The notes under the pieces were generated by a model, which did not search any database, had not been told where the DNA came from, and worked only from the letters and a program-made list of their open reading frames with translations. A stretch of DNA of 64,000 nt from Pithys albifrons albifrons (taxonomy: Eukaryota > Chordata > Aves > Passeriformes > Thamnophilidae): contig NC_092497.1 in the NCBI RefSeq assembly GCF_047495875.1, positions 63,387,492 through 63,451,491 of the forward strand, in the 5' to 3' direction. This document shows positions 1 to 11,649 of the stretch, in pieces. A program made the translations under genes and the position numbers. How positions within the stretch are numbered: the first letter of the stretch is position 1; each line of letters opens with the position of its first letter.

Positions 1-3000
1 TGCAGCTAGGGCAGTGCATCATTTTGCACCCTTGCCCAGGATTTTTTGTGCAAGAAAACTGTATTCCTGCAAGGATCTTAATGGGTCCTTTCATTCTATT
101 TCTCTTGCTATGCAGAAAGTTACAGTGCATCCTATTCCTGAGAGAATAGTTTATGACTCTGATATTGCATAAAAAGGGTTTAGCCATTCTACTGATGTTA
201 CCTTTAGTCTTATTGCTGCAGTCATTCCATCCTTTAGCTCTTTCAGCTACCACAAAATCTCGTGCTTTTTGTATGGTACTTGATACTTAAACAGCATAAA
301 CAGTAGGAATGGTTAACTTCATTTTATATGTCTCTCAAAACAAATTGCAGAGTTGCTCATTCAGACCACCTACAAGATTGGCCATCTGGTTCCTTTCCCC
401 TTTTGTTTACTCTATTATTTTGGCTTAATAGTAACATTACTACTTGTGCAATTTTGCAGCATCATTTTGGCTTTCTTGGTTTTCCCTGTGTTTTCTGTCT
501 GCTATTTGTTTGTCTGTCCCATGCACTATAATAGGCTGACACAAAGTAAAGATAATTTAAGGATGTTTTTCCTCTGGTCTTTTTTCTACTTTATATGCTC
601 TTTAATTTAGTAAGTCATTCCTGGTCATTGGTGTTTTGCAGTGGGTTGGGATATGCTGACTAGGAGTTGCACTGCAGAATTTAGTGAATGACCTGAGTGG
701 AGAGGGTGCAACAGGGGTGTCCAAAAAGGGTGGTAAGCCAAGCATTTTGCTAAATGGCCCCTATCTGGGGAGTGGGCAGAGCCTGCCACCACTGTGCATG
801 CTGATAGATAAGGGATCACTGTCAGTGTTTGTCTTGTGCCCATGGGAGTGCCTTCTAGTCCTGACATGACAGTGCCCCCGGAGTCCTTGTGGAACCATGC
901 CATGCGACTGACAATGACTTGCCATGCAACATGACAAAGTCTGCCATGACTTCCTCCTAATAATTGCCCTGCTTGCATATCCTGCTTGCCAGAAGTTGCA
1001 TTATAACCTCTTCGGGTAATGCTAGAATGGTGTTATCAAATTTCTGAAATACGGAGAAATTTTGTTCTTTTTCAGTACTTGCAAAGGCAGTAAAGCCATT
1101 GCCGAAAAGCATGATTTCCAATGAAAAAATATAGATCAAGCACATTAGAAAATGCAGGAAAGAGCTTTTTTAAAATGTGCTTTTCTAAATATTCATGGTC
1201 TGATTTTTGGTGTTGTTCTGTACAGGGCCAGGAGTTGGATTCAGTGATTCATGTGAGATCCTTCCAAGTCAGGTATTCCATAATTCGCTTAAATATTCCA
1301 TTCAGTTTTACTCAAGATAGCTTGAACTTCTTTGATTGTGGGGCTTTTTCCAACTTCTCTTTATTCTGGTTCCCAACACTTCTTGAATTCCAAATTTTGA
1401 AGGTTATGGTTTAGTCTTCAAAACTCCAGGGAGGCAAGATTTGTGTTAAACTGATCTGACATATTTTGCTGCAGTCACGCTGCATACATACTTTTGAGAT
1501 AGCAGCTATTATATTGCTTTTCTGTGTATCAATAGTATGTATTTGTGTATATCATGTAAATGATATAGGAAAAACCTCTTTCTCCTCTATGCAATTCTGC
1601 AACTACTGTCTTTTGCTTACAGGAATATTTTTTTCAGTACTGAAATGCTGCTATTTCTGAGATAACACAAAGCACGATTACACTCAGTTTTTTTGAAAAG
1701 GTGTGAGTGAGTATATCCTTCCCAAGCAAAGTCATGGAAATACATTGCATAGATAGAATGTAGTCTCTATTTTTGGGTAATGCAAAGGCACTGGATTTTA
1801 GCAACACATGGTCAGACCTTTTTTTTCATGTTTCCCTGAGAAAATCCCAGTTCCACAAACCATAATGTATCAAATTTGTAATAGGAAATATGATTCCTAA
1901 TAAATTGAGAAAGCAGTTTTATTTATCTGGGCATCCTTACCACAAGCTATGCATGTTTTCTCTGGAGGATTTGCACTGAGTCACAGTAAATATTGTTATC
2001 ATTGAGAGAAAGCACTCGAACAATTCCTTATGACCTCTGGGTCATAAAAATGTTCATTGCTATATTCCAGCATTTATACATTGTATTTTTAACAGCAAAA
2101 AAAGTCATTATAGATGATTCATGCAATGAAAATATTTTCTTATCTTCAGAGAATTCTCTGATAACCTTTTAATTTTTGGACATCTCAAGGCTGTAGGCTC
2201 AGTCTTTCAGTTTGGCCACAGCATTTTCCTTGGGCTCAATTAGTGTCTCAATCTCATGTGAGAGTAACAAATTCAATAGGGAGTGTAAAGCAGCTGTCCA
2301 TGGCCTCTTTTATAGAAAACTAAATTAAGACTGTGGTAGAAGGACCAGTAAAACCGTATCTAGAAGAAAACTGCTAAAACCACCTTATGGAGTAAAGTGC
2401 TGAGAAGAGGAATAAATAGAAAAGATTGAGAGACTGTGCCAGTTTTGGAAGGGATAGTGTTAATTTTCTATAGAGTAGCTAGTATGAGGACGTATTTTGG
2501 ATTTGTGCTGAAAACAGTGTTGATCATATAGGGATGTTTTCATTATTGCTGAGCAGTGCTTACTGCCAATGCCTTTTCTACCCCTCTCACCACCCTGCCT
2601 GCAAGGAGGCTGGGAAGGGACAAGCAGTTGGAAGGGGACACAGCTGACTACAAGGATATCCCAGACCATATGGCTTCATGCTCAGCACATAAAACTGGGG
2701 AAAGAGTTTGGAATTACGGTGTTTGTCTTCCCAAATCACTGTTACGCACGATGAAGCCCTGCTTTCCTGGAGGCAGCCTGCCCATGGGAAGCAGTGAATT
2801 CCTTGCTTCACTTTGCTTGTTCATGAGTCTTTTGCTTTACCTGTTAAATTGTTTTACACTCAATGCATGAGTTTTCTCACTTTTACCATTCTGATTCTCT
2901 CCTCCATCCTGCTGATGAGGGAGTGAGTCAGCAGGTGTGTTGGGCTCAGTTACTGGCCAGGATGAAACCATGATAGAGATGAAATGCAAAGGACATTGAT

Positions 3001-3980
3001 GAAGTTATTAAAAAAATGGAGAAGGAGTTATTTTCTCTCTCAGAAATATTCTCTGAAGTGTAGGTTTTAGTTTTATGCTCCAAGGGTTGTCGGGTTTGAT
3101 GATAAGCCATTTCAGAAAGTCCAATTAAGTGGCTAGCAAGATGGTCTGGCTCCAAAGGGAATTGCTGGTTGGCATATTCTGGTAGCATGCAGCACAAAAA
3201 AGGACTGTGAAATATTTTTAAGGTAAAAAGTTTCTGAATAAATACAACGTGGAATCAAGAAAGAGTCATGTTTATTTTGTCTGGAAAAGATGCCCCAGAT
3301 ACTGTGCAACTTCCTGTTAAAATACATACTTGTACCTGTTTCAGGCTGTTGGCACTGCAGGGAAAGTAGAGTAAGAGCAAAGAGGTGATGAGCGAGAGGC
3401 TCATGGTATTGTGAATTGAAATTGGAAAGTAATTAAATAAATAAAGGATGAGCATATGTAGAGGGAGATTTGGACAGATACAGTAGGAATTGAAACAAAC
3501 TTTAAACAGGATCACTTCTCTTACCATGCATTCTCCTTGGAAGTATCAGCATGGGAGTTCATGATTTGGGGAAGAAAAGGGAGAGGGTTGGTTCTGGCAC
3601 AATTCCCCTTCAGTCTTAACCCTGCAAAACCCAAGGCATTTCACAAAGGGTAAGTCAAGGTACACACTGGCCAAAAGAGTCCCCTCATTCCCTCAGACAA
3701 GCAGAGTGATTTCTTACAGGAATGGTTGTCTACTTTCCTCATAGAATATAACAGTGGACATGCAGTAGGCACATCTGGTGTCTCCTGACTATCAGGATAC
3801 CTGCAACAACTCTCATTTTTTCCTCTGGGCACTTATGAACAATACTGATTACACTCCCCAACTGCCTCCAGGATTTTTAAGATTCAGCGGAACAATTCAT
3901 TATTTTAATACAATTTTCGACTTTTTCAAATACATGGGCTATGCCGTGTAGTTGCAGATTACCATAGTGAGAATTTCGAC
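1..3980. other. unique AT-rich DNA, no feature recognised
   Basis: Reading both strands I see no known repeat, RNA gene or conserved coding block. Open frames reach at most 117 codons, overlap each other on opposite strands and show no family motif, so I treat them as chance. Intronic or intergenic avian DNA is the simplest reading. Confidence 0.5.
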
Positions 3981-4385
3981 CTATTGACAACAGAATAGAT
4001 TTTCCAAGTTGCCCTTGTGCAGCTCCTCAGAGGGCATCTGAAGATTCTCATGCACATACAGAGGGCAAAACTGTTTGTCCAAAAAAAGAGCACACAGCAC
4101 CATGTCACAGGATTGCTGTACATCATGCTGCTGCTCAATTCTTTTCAAGCAGTGCCAACATGCTCTGACTCCAAGTCCAAAAGCTAATGGGATGCTCTCA
4201 TGAGTAAGCATTTCCTGGACTGAGTTCCCTATGATCTCCCTGAACTGCACATCTTCGGGGAGAAGTTTCTCAGGATTGCTTGCAGACCCCTTCCTCCTTT
4301 TATTTCTATATTGTGCCACTGGTGGCTTGACCAGTCCATCCACTATTGTAGCAGCAGCAAGTACAGAAGGACTAATAAGAACCAT
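3981..4385 (-). other. unrecognised 134-codon open frame, possible fossil exon or retrocopy
   Basis: A minus-strand frame of 134 codons, opened by ATG immediately downstream of an in-frame TAG. It stands out from its AT-rich surroundings by balanced composition and protein-like texture. An N-terminal hydrophobic/alanine stretch (SPSVLAAATIV, residues 5-15) is followed by a basic patch (YRNKRRK, 26-32), then a helix-like half with several Cys (near residues 81, 84, 99, 103). I do not recognise the family. No good polypyrimidine tract and AG acceptor precede it, and I found no continuing homology on either side. It could be a processed-pseudogene fragment, an isolated exon or chance. No function is assigned. 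Confidence 0.25.
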
Positions 4386-4508
4386 CTAACACATTTCCAG
4401 ATTGGTGCTGCCTTGCTGTCTGACAAGGGTAACCACTAGCATTTTCATTCCATAAGATTTGTTTTCCAGTGTCTTCTACATAAATTTCCATTTAAAAGCT
4501 TATTTTAG

Positions 4509-4654
4509 GAGTTTTGTTCTGTTTTGCTGGGTTTTGATTGGTTGGTTGGTTTTGGAGGGGATTTTTTTGTATGTTTTTGGGAGGTTGTTTGGGGGGGGTT
4601 TGTTGGGTTTTTTGGTTGGTGGGGTTTTTTGTTTGTTTATTTGTTTGTTTTTTC
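4509..4654 (+). repeat. G/T-rich low-complexity tract
   Basis: About 145 bases made almost only of G and T, with runs such as GGTTGGTTGGTT, G8 and TGTTTGTTTATTTG. The G-runs could fold into a loose quadruplex on the plus strand, but loops exceed 7 nt, so it is not a canonical motif. The reverse frame encodes an Asn/Gln/Lys/Pro-rich artefact. Confidence 0.8.
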
Positions 4655-4656
4655 CT

Positions 4657-6603
4657 GATCATGAGCAGGAAAACATTCACAAAAATCTAATAAATGCTGA
4701 AATTCACACTGGATTATTTTGTGTAGATGAATCTACACTGATATTTTGCACTGAGAATTTAATTAACAGTTCTTTGGATGATAAATAAAGCCAAATAAAA
4801 TCCACCTCATCTTCCAAGAGCTGAATTTTTTCTCTACTGCTAATGATAGTAAAAATAAATATTATTTTAGTGTGCAGAGTAATCTTAGATAATTCTGAAA
4901 GAAGGAGAGAAACCCACCTGCCCGGGGAAACCATGTATTTTACTTACTTGTCTTGTCACATACATGTCTTTATATTAAATCATGTAGTTGACCTTCATTG
5001 TTATTCTGTTTTCTCATTTATAAACCACAGGTTTGCTTGGCTTTGGAAATCTGTTTGAAATACACAGGAGAAAAAGGTAGATGTAAGTTCCTAGAGAACA
5101 GCAAAGTAAGAAATATTTCTTCTCTGGATTTTTGTTCACATTCATTTTCTTCTGCTCAATGCACATATATATTTTGATTTTAAGAAATCTTCTGCTAATG
5201 TGACTCAGTTGTTTGGGTTTTTTCACCTCAAGCATTTATGCTCTTGATGTCATTGATTCCAAAAGCAGGGAAGTGTCCATATGCAAGGAAGTGAAGGTGA
5301 GTTTACATAGTATGAGAGGATGACTGTTCTCCTTTTGCAGTCTCCTAGCTGGAGGGGCTTTCTCATCTACTCTCCAGATACACTTTAAGCATGCTGTGAT
5401 AATATTAACAAAAGGAGTGTATCGTATCAAGAGTTTATCATTCTCACAGAGTTTAAGATCCAGGTGTTTTGAAGAAAAGTCTACAGTAAATTGATTTTTT
5501 TTCCCCCAGAGAGACTGAAAAGCTTACTATGTTGGAGTAGTAGTATATCTGGTACAATACAGTAGCATAGCTCTCTTTCTACTTGTCGTACAATGCCTCT
5601 GGCTTAGTATAAACTCATTATGCAGTATGCCCAGTTTACTGAAATTCTGGAAACTGATAACAATAATTAAAATACTACATGACAAGTAGTGTTTTATTAT
5701 GCAATCCCAGAATGCCTTGGTGAGTTGTTAGGCACATGGCCAACTGCTTTGAACCACCTGGAAGAATTATTTTTACACATACTGTGGATGGTAGGGAATG
5801 ATCTGATGGGCTTGCAAATCTGCAGTTATCACACTCATAACATACTGGTAAGATTTCATCTCCTCAGTAAAACTAGACCGATACTGGCTTAAGTGATAAT
5901 GGTCGGGGATGAATATTGCTGCTGGTTTGATGACTGATCAGGCTAAATACATGGCCCAAGGCAAAACAACAGGACCTTAGTCACCAGGCAGAGCCCCAAC
6001 TGCAGCTGTGGATGTTATTATAAGCTGAGACTGATTGCACGTGTTTCAGGTTTGGAGGAAGGGCAAGAAAAGCCAGCATCCTTGGCTAAGCACAGGGTAT
6101 GCGTAATGATTATGGTGTACATAAGCCACAGTTATAAATGTGTGCTTAATATTTCATAGCTATAAATATATGTAAATTAATCTGAGTAGCTTCTAGTCTT
6201 TTTCTTTTTTTTTTAATTGCTTAAAATTTTTCCAGTCGAATGGCTTAACCTGTCTCAAAAGGTTGCATTACCAGAAAATGAGACACCTCATCCTCTGGTG
6301 TCCAATTTAATCAATTATTGCCTTTATTTTCAAATTTGTTTGTGTACCTTTCCAAGCCTTTGCTCACAGTGGGTCTAACCTGGGTCATAATGAAGTCACA
6401 GCAAAAATCTCAGTTTTTTCATGGAATGAGAATTGTGTGGTTGTCAGGAGGGAATGAAGTGGTGTTCAGAGCAAAACCCTAACTTGGTACAGTGAGAAGT
6501 ACTCTGTTAGAGCTCATTTTGTCTGCTTGTTGCAGCAGGGACTGAGAAAGCTGAACCATTCAGGACACTAGATTAGATGCCTAAAAATATAACTTAAAAT
6601 ATG
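4657..6603. other. unique DNA, no feature recognised
   Basis: AT-rich sequence with short random frames only. I see no repeat ends, RNA gene or coding motif before the target-site duplication of the LTR at 6604. Confidence 0.5.
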
Positions 6604-6609
6604 ATAACT

Positions 6610-7000
6610 TAAAGTAAACTAAAAATAAACGGTGGAGGAACTGGACTCCACACAATCTATGAGATTCATACTGAAGACATTTTATTACACAAAGCACACA
6701 GTTTATATCGGGTTAGGACTACAGTTTATTGGCTAAAAGAGTTACACACACCACCACACTAGACACTTCAATTGGTTAGGACCTATCTCTCATGAGTCCC
6801 ATGTTTATATTATTTCAGCCTGGCTATTTTTGTGCACCTGCAGTCTTGTGAATTCCTACTTATGTGAATTCTTGGGGAGCAAACTACCTCCCTACCAGCC
6901 AGCAGCAGCTGAGCTCCTTGCTGCTTCTGGCTGACAGCTAAGTCTCACAGGGTTTTTCTATAGATCTGAATTGCTCACTTTTGATTTTACCGTAACAACA
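6610..7000 (-). mobile_element. solo LTR, ERVII/ERVK-like family, copy A (391 bp)
   Basis: This block recurs at 45624-45962 with roughly 93-95% identity by eye. It is flanked by a perfect 6-bp target-site duplication ATAACT (6604-6609 and 7001-7006). Read on the minus strand it starts TGTTGTTAC and ends GTTTACTTTA. It carries, in order, a CCAAT box, a TATA box (GATATAAA) and AATAAA about 23 bases further on. A 6-bp duplication and AATAAA close behind the TATA box are typical of alpha/beta-type (class II) retroviral LTRs. No gag/pol sequence adjoins it, so it is a solo LTR left by recombination. The ending is TA rather than the usual CA in both copies. Confidence 0.85.
6681..6732 (-). promoter_or_regulatory. 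LTR promoter and poly(A) signals of copy A
   Basis: On the minus strand: CCAAT at 6732-6728, TATA box GATATAAA at 6709-6702 and poly(A) signal AATAAA at 6686-6681. The order and tight spacing match a compact retroviral LTR with a short R region. Whether it still drives transcription is unknown. Confidence 0.6.
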
Positions 7001-7149
7001 ATAACTTAAGCTTATCATGTTAAAATTTTGTATTGTGTATGAAAGTAACTCAGTTAATAGTTTTTGCATGAATGCTAAAGTAATTTTGGTTGCTTAGCTG
7101 ATAACATCTCTGTTTCTTTGAAGATACTGCATATCCATCAGTGGTAATG

Positions 7150-7644
7150 TGTTGTGGTTTATTAATGGTACTCCTCAATTTAGTGCTCCCACTGAAACTC
7201 TCCAAACCGCACTGCCACTTGATCACTCCATCCCCCCTGTGGTGGGCTGGAGATGAGAACTGGAGGCACAAAAGGTAAAGATTATGGGTTGGGATATGAA
7301 CAATTTACTGGAAACAGCAGTGAGATAAGAAAAAGAATAGTGACAGAAACAACATAAGAAAATGCACAGTAACAGCAACAGTAGAAAGAAGAGAGTAACT
7401 GTCATGCAAAATCCTCACCACAGAGCCTGACCCCAACCACAGCCATGCTACTTCAACTGCTCTCTTCAGCTCGGAAGTGGCATTAACCTGACTGCTCTCT
7501 GTGGCTTGGAACCAGCATTACCCCATCACCCTCTCTGCCACACTTACTCAACCAAGAGGAATCCCTTCTCCCTGGAAGAGATTCTCTTGAGGTGGTATAG
7601 AATAACCTCCAGGTCCTGGCCATGTCCTGGCCAAAATTAGGACA
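7150..7644 (-). mobile_element. ERVL-like LTR (about 495 bp), degenerate
   Basis: On the minus strand the block begins TGTCCTAATTTTGGCC (from 7644) and ends AAACCACAACA (at 7150), the start and end style of a common avian ERVL-type LTR group. Inside, a stretch equivalent to 'TTCATATCCCAACCCA' followed by a CTTTTTG/TCTCC-rich U5-like region also fits. No clean 5-bp duplication is visible (TAATG left, CATAA right), so the element is old or the ends have eroded. No coding sequence adjoins it; it is probably a solo LTR. Confidence 0.65.
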
Positions 7645-9363
7645 CATAAAGGAAACCCAGCTGAAGAGAGTGAATGGTTTGCCATTTGTTCAGAGGTTTT
7701 ATTGCTGAGTTTCATCTAAACTCAACTGTCCAATAAGGTGTTTGAAGGAAAATTGACTTTCTGTTCTTTTTAAGTTAAGGACCTTTAAACAGTTTTGCCT
7801 TGAGTTCTGGCTCTGGAACATCATTTTGTACTACTTTTTCAACATTTCAGAATGCAAATTCAGAAAATGCAATAACATAAATTTCTATGCACCACTTACA
7901 AATGAGATTTATTTTCCTTAAAAATGTTTCTAACTAAATTTAGAATGGAAATATTTTATAAATTGTGTTCATGCTTATGCAAATAGCCGCAGTTCAGCTT
8001 GTCATCCTCTTGACAATGTTACCCCTTTCAGAAAACCCGTCTTGCTCTTTTCCCATTTTTATGCTAAGTGCTAAATGAGAGCAGTGAGTGTTCTCACCCA
8101 GGAGGCCTGACTGTGTCCCATATTGACGTTATTCCCTTTGTGAGTCTGTAGGTGAGGTTGGATATGGTAGATTCTGTAAAACAATGTATTGATCAGTCTG
8201 ATGATAAGAGCAGAGCAGGATATAAAAGAAGAGAAAAGCCTTTAGACAAGCTGTCTAATTCCTGAAAGAGCTTCAAAACTACTCTTGCCAATTAGTCACT
8301 TTTTACATGGTAAACTTTTGTCTTGTCAGTTTTCTGCTCCTTATGCAGTGTAGGTTCATCACCTATTTCCTGAACTTCACAGAACATCAAGCCAAGCCCT
8401 TTAGATCAGCAGTTCACTAAACCATCTTTAAAAAGTATCCCAAGAGTTTGTGGGAAAGTCTTTAAAACTCATTGCATCATTTTTCTTCATTATTTCTAAT
8501 CCTGACAGTCCTGCTGGCTAGTCCTAATATAGTGTTATATTGTAAGGTCAAAATACTGAAGTAGTCAATTTCAGACAAAGTGTACAAAGTTTCATTTATA
8601 TCCAGTTTCAGGCTAATGGGGTTGGTATTCAGGCACGGTCACAAACACCCAAATAATGCATTTGTTCTTCCTGGGAACGTTTCACCTGCTTTATGTAAGG
8701 TTTTTGGTTCCCGGCACAATGTCCCCAAAAAATGCTGAGTATCTGCAAACCCAAGTATGTGTGTGAACACCCATAGATATATTTGTGCCAAGGGGTTTTA
8801 CTGTGCTTTTGTGTCAGCATAAAAAGTACCATTTCTGAAAATACTGCTATAAACTGATGCAAGTCATGCCTGTGTCTAACTCCAGAAGCATGAGAACACA
8901 TGTTGAGAGATGTGCCCCTGAAACCAGAGACCCATACCTGTATTTAAGGGCATAATCTGTTTTTAAGTGGAGTTTTCCTACTGGCTTCCTGTAGGCAAAG
9001 GAATCTTACTGGAGACATCTATATGAAAAAAAAATTGCTGTCTGTACATATGCCAACACATATTTAAGTTATAGACACTAAAAGCAGAAAAGATGCTTCA
9101 TTTAATAATTCCAGCCGACAATGCTGTTGTTTCCCTGCTTTATAGTCCCAAATCTCTTTTGTTCCTGTAGTTGTGTAAATATGCTACTGAGATTTAAAGG
9201 AGCACAGATGAAGTAACTGACCAATAATAGGTATGCCATGGATCCACAGTTGAATGTGTAGTAAATCAAGACTTTTTCTTGAAAACATTTCCCACAGCAT
9301 TCTCCTGGCTGCTCATAGCATGGACAGGCACACTACACTGTGCACTGGGCAAAAAACTGTTAG
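7645..9363. other. unique DNA, no feature recognised
   Basis: Only short chance frames. No repeat boundary, RNA gene or coding motif is seen between the LTR and the CR1 copy at 9364. Confidence 0.5.
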
Positions 9364-10376
9364 GATGGTCCAGCCCAGAGAGTGGTGGTGAATGGAATTA
9401 CATCTAACTAGCAGCCAGTGCCCAGTGGTGTTCCCCAGGGCTCAGTACTGTTTAATGTTGTTATTGATGATCTGGATGAGGGTATTGGATTTGCAGAGTA
9501 CATCAACTTTGGCAGGAGCGTTGAGCTGCTGGAGGGTAGGAAGGCTCTGCAGAGGGGTCTGGACAGGCTGGATTGATGGGCCAAGGCCAGTGGTGTGAGG
9601 CCGGAAAAGGTAAAATGTTGGGAACTGTTCTTGGGTCACAACATTAACAGGCAGTCCTACAGACTTGGGATAGAGTGGCTGGAAAGCTGCCCAATGGAGA
9701 AGAAACAGGGGATGCTGGTCAACAGCAGCTGAACATGAGCCAGAGGTGTGCCCAGGTGGCCCGAAGGCCCAGGACATCATGGCTTGTGCCACAAATAATG
9801 TGGCCAGCAGGACCAGGGAAGTGATCATCCCCCTTTTCTTGGCACTGATAAGCCACACCTTGAATCCTGTGTTCAGTTCTGGGCCCTTCACTCCAAGAAA
9901 GACATTGAGGTGCTGGAGTGTGTTCAGAGAAGGGCAATGAAGCTGTTGAAGAGTCCAGAGCACAACTCTATGAGGAGCACCTGAGGGAGCTGGTGTTGTT
10001 TAGCCTGAGGAAAAGGAGACTGAGGGAAGTCCTTCTCACTCTCTACAACTACCTCAAGGGAGGTCGTAGCAAGGTACGCGTTGGTCTCCTCTTCCAAGTA
10101 ACAAGCAATAGAACAAGAGGAAATGCCCTTGAATGTGAACCTCAGGGGAGGTTCAGGTTGGATATTAGGAAAACTTTCCTTGCAAAGGGTTGCCAAGCAT
10201 TGGAACAGGCTGCCCAGGCAAGTGGTTAAAGTCACCATCCCTGGAGGAATTTAGAAGACCCCTACATGTGGTGATTATGGACATGCTTTATCTGTGGACT
10301 TTGCAGTTTCAGGTTAACATTTGGACTCCGTGGTCTTAAAGGTCTTTTCCAATCTGAATGGTTGTATGGTTCTGAT
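9364..10376 (+). mobile_element. CR1 LINE, 5'-truncated, inactive
   Basis: The 3' third of a CR1 retrotransposon. It starts in the 'AGAGTGGTGGTGAATGGA' region and runs through the reverse transcriptase C-terminal part (GTTCCCCAGGGCTCAGT; 'AGAAAGACATTGAGGTGCTGGA') to the 3' UTR, ending near 'TTCCAATCTGAATGGTTGT'. In the CR1 frame the catalytic FADD box is read as F-A-E-Y (around 9490-9503), so both aspartates are gone. Multiple stops and frame changes follow. Full CR1 is about 4.5 kb, so this is a typical 5'-truncated insertion. Antisense frames of up to 173 codons across it are shadows. Confidence 0.9.
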
Positions 10377-11439
10377 ATAATTCCCAGATAGATAGTAGAG
10401 AAACATAATCCAATGCAACTAATGTGCACAGCAAATTTTTAACCCTCACAGGTCCCAGAAATTTCTTGGCCATATATTCAACCCAAACATCAGAGCATCT
10501 TTGCACTTGTCATCATTGGGGTATACCCTCCTGATGTTTAACCGATAATATGAAAACTTATGAAAGTTCTATGTTGCTGCCTGAAGCCCTAGTCTTCTAA
10601 TACATTCTCAGTGTGCTTTACTGTCTGTGTTGTTAGTAAGCTAAAGGGGGAAACCCACCATGTAGTGTGGGCAGTCACTGACAAAGCTCTGCACAACCAT
10701 AGCTGTGAACGGAACAGCAGTGAACAATGTGGCAACCAGTTTGCGTCTTTGGGGTTTGTGCACCTGCAGTGATTTGTGAATCAAATTCACACATCTTCAA
10801 TATACTGATAAGAATCTCACATTTCAATAAGAATATTAAAATTATATTTTTTCGCTGATTCTGAACTTTCCTGTATTTTACTTTTATAGCTTTCTATTTC
10901 TAAGCATAGTTAAAATTATAAAGAAGACATACACTTCTCAGCACCTTCTGTTTTTATTTAACACACTATTGTAACTCAGTTTTATAATTTCTAGCTCAAA
11001 AGCAGCCTACATCTAAGAAAATGAAGCTAAAATATTGTAGAATATTCTTTCTGTCTTAAAAGCTGAAATTGCTAGTCTTTTAGTTAATTATTACATCTAT
11101 ATGTAGTATTTGGTAACCATAATTATCAGGCTGATATTTTATTTATAAGATTTCCTCAAAAAACAGGTAAGGTAGAAACTGTTGTTAAATGAAAGTGGAG
11201 TCTCTTGTTTACAGAATTGCAGAAATGGGGACTTTTCTTTACAGGATGCTAAATATTCCAAGAAAGGTGATTTCAGCCCCTGGTGGTGTCTTTCCTTTTT
11301 TATTTCAATACCGCTACACTGAGAGTGGCTTTCCCTTCCTTTGTTTTCTACAGTACTGGCACCTGAGTACACTTACTGAGTATAGCCAAGTGTTACACAA
11401 ACAGCTGAACTGATACAGCCAAAGGCTTGCCACAGGCTA

Positions 11440-11495
11440 CTGCCAAACACCATATAATATCACAGATCCCTGCCAAACACCATATACTGTCACAT
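11440..11495 (+). repeat. two-copy tandem duplication, period 30 bp
   Basis: CTGCCAAACACCATATA occurs at 11440 and again at 11470, each followed by T-TCACA with two mismatches between copies. A partial third start (CTGCC) follows near 11500. It is a small local duplication in otherwise unique DNA. Confidence 0.85.
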
Positions 11496-11617
11496 TTTAC
11501 TGCCTTTCTCTGAAACAGGGCATTAATTTATCCCTAATTGTCCATGTGACACCATCCACTCTCTCCAGCTTGGTTAAAACCAATCCATAAGTCCCCACAG
11601 GGAAGGGAAGTCTATCA

Positions 11618-11649
11618 ACAGACAGACAAAGAGACAGACAGACAGACAG
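11618..11649 (+). repeat. (ACAG)n microsatellite, imperfect
   Basis: About eight ACAG/AGAC units with one interruption (ACAAAGAG) in the middle. Confidence 0.85.

Noticed and set aside
4492..4680. 62-codon minus frame rich in Asn/Gln/Lys/Pro
   Set aside because: Low-complexity translation of the G/T tract.
9442..9963. 173-codon minus frame
   Set aside because: It is antisense to a CR1 LINE in the plus direction and has no independent homology.
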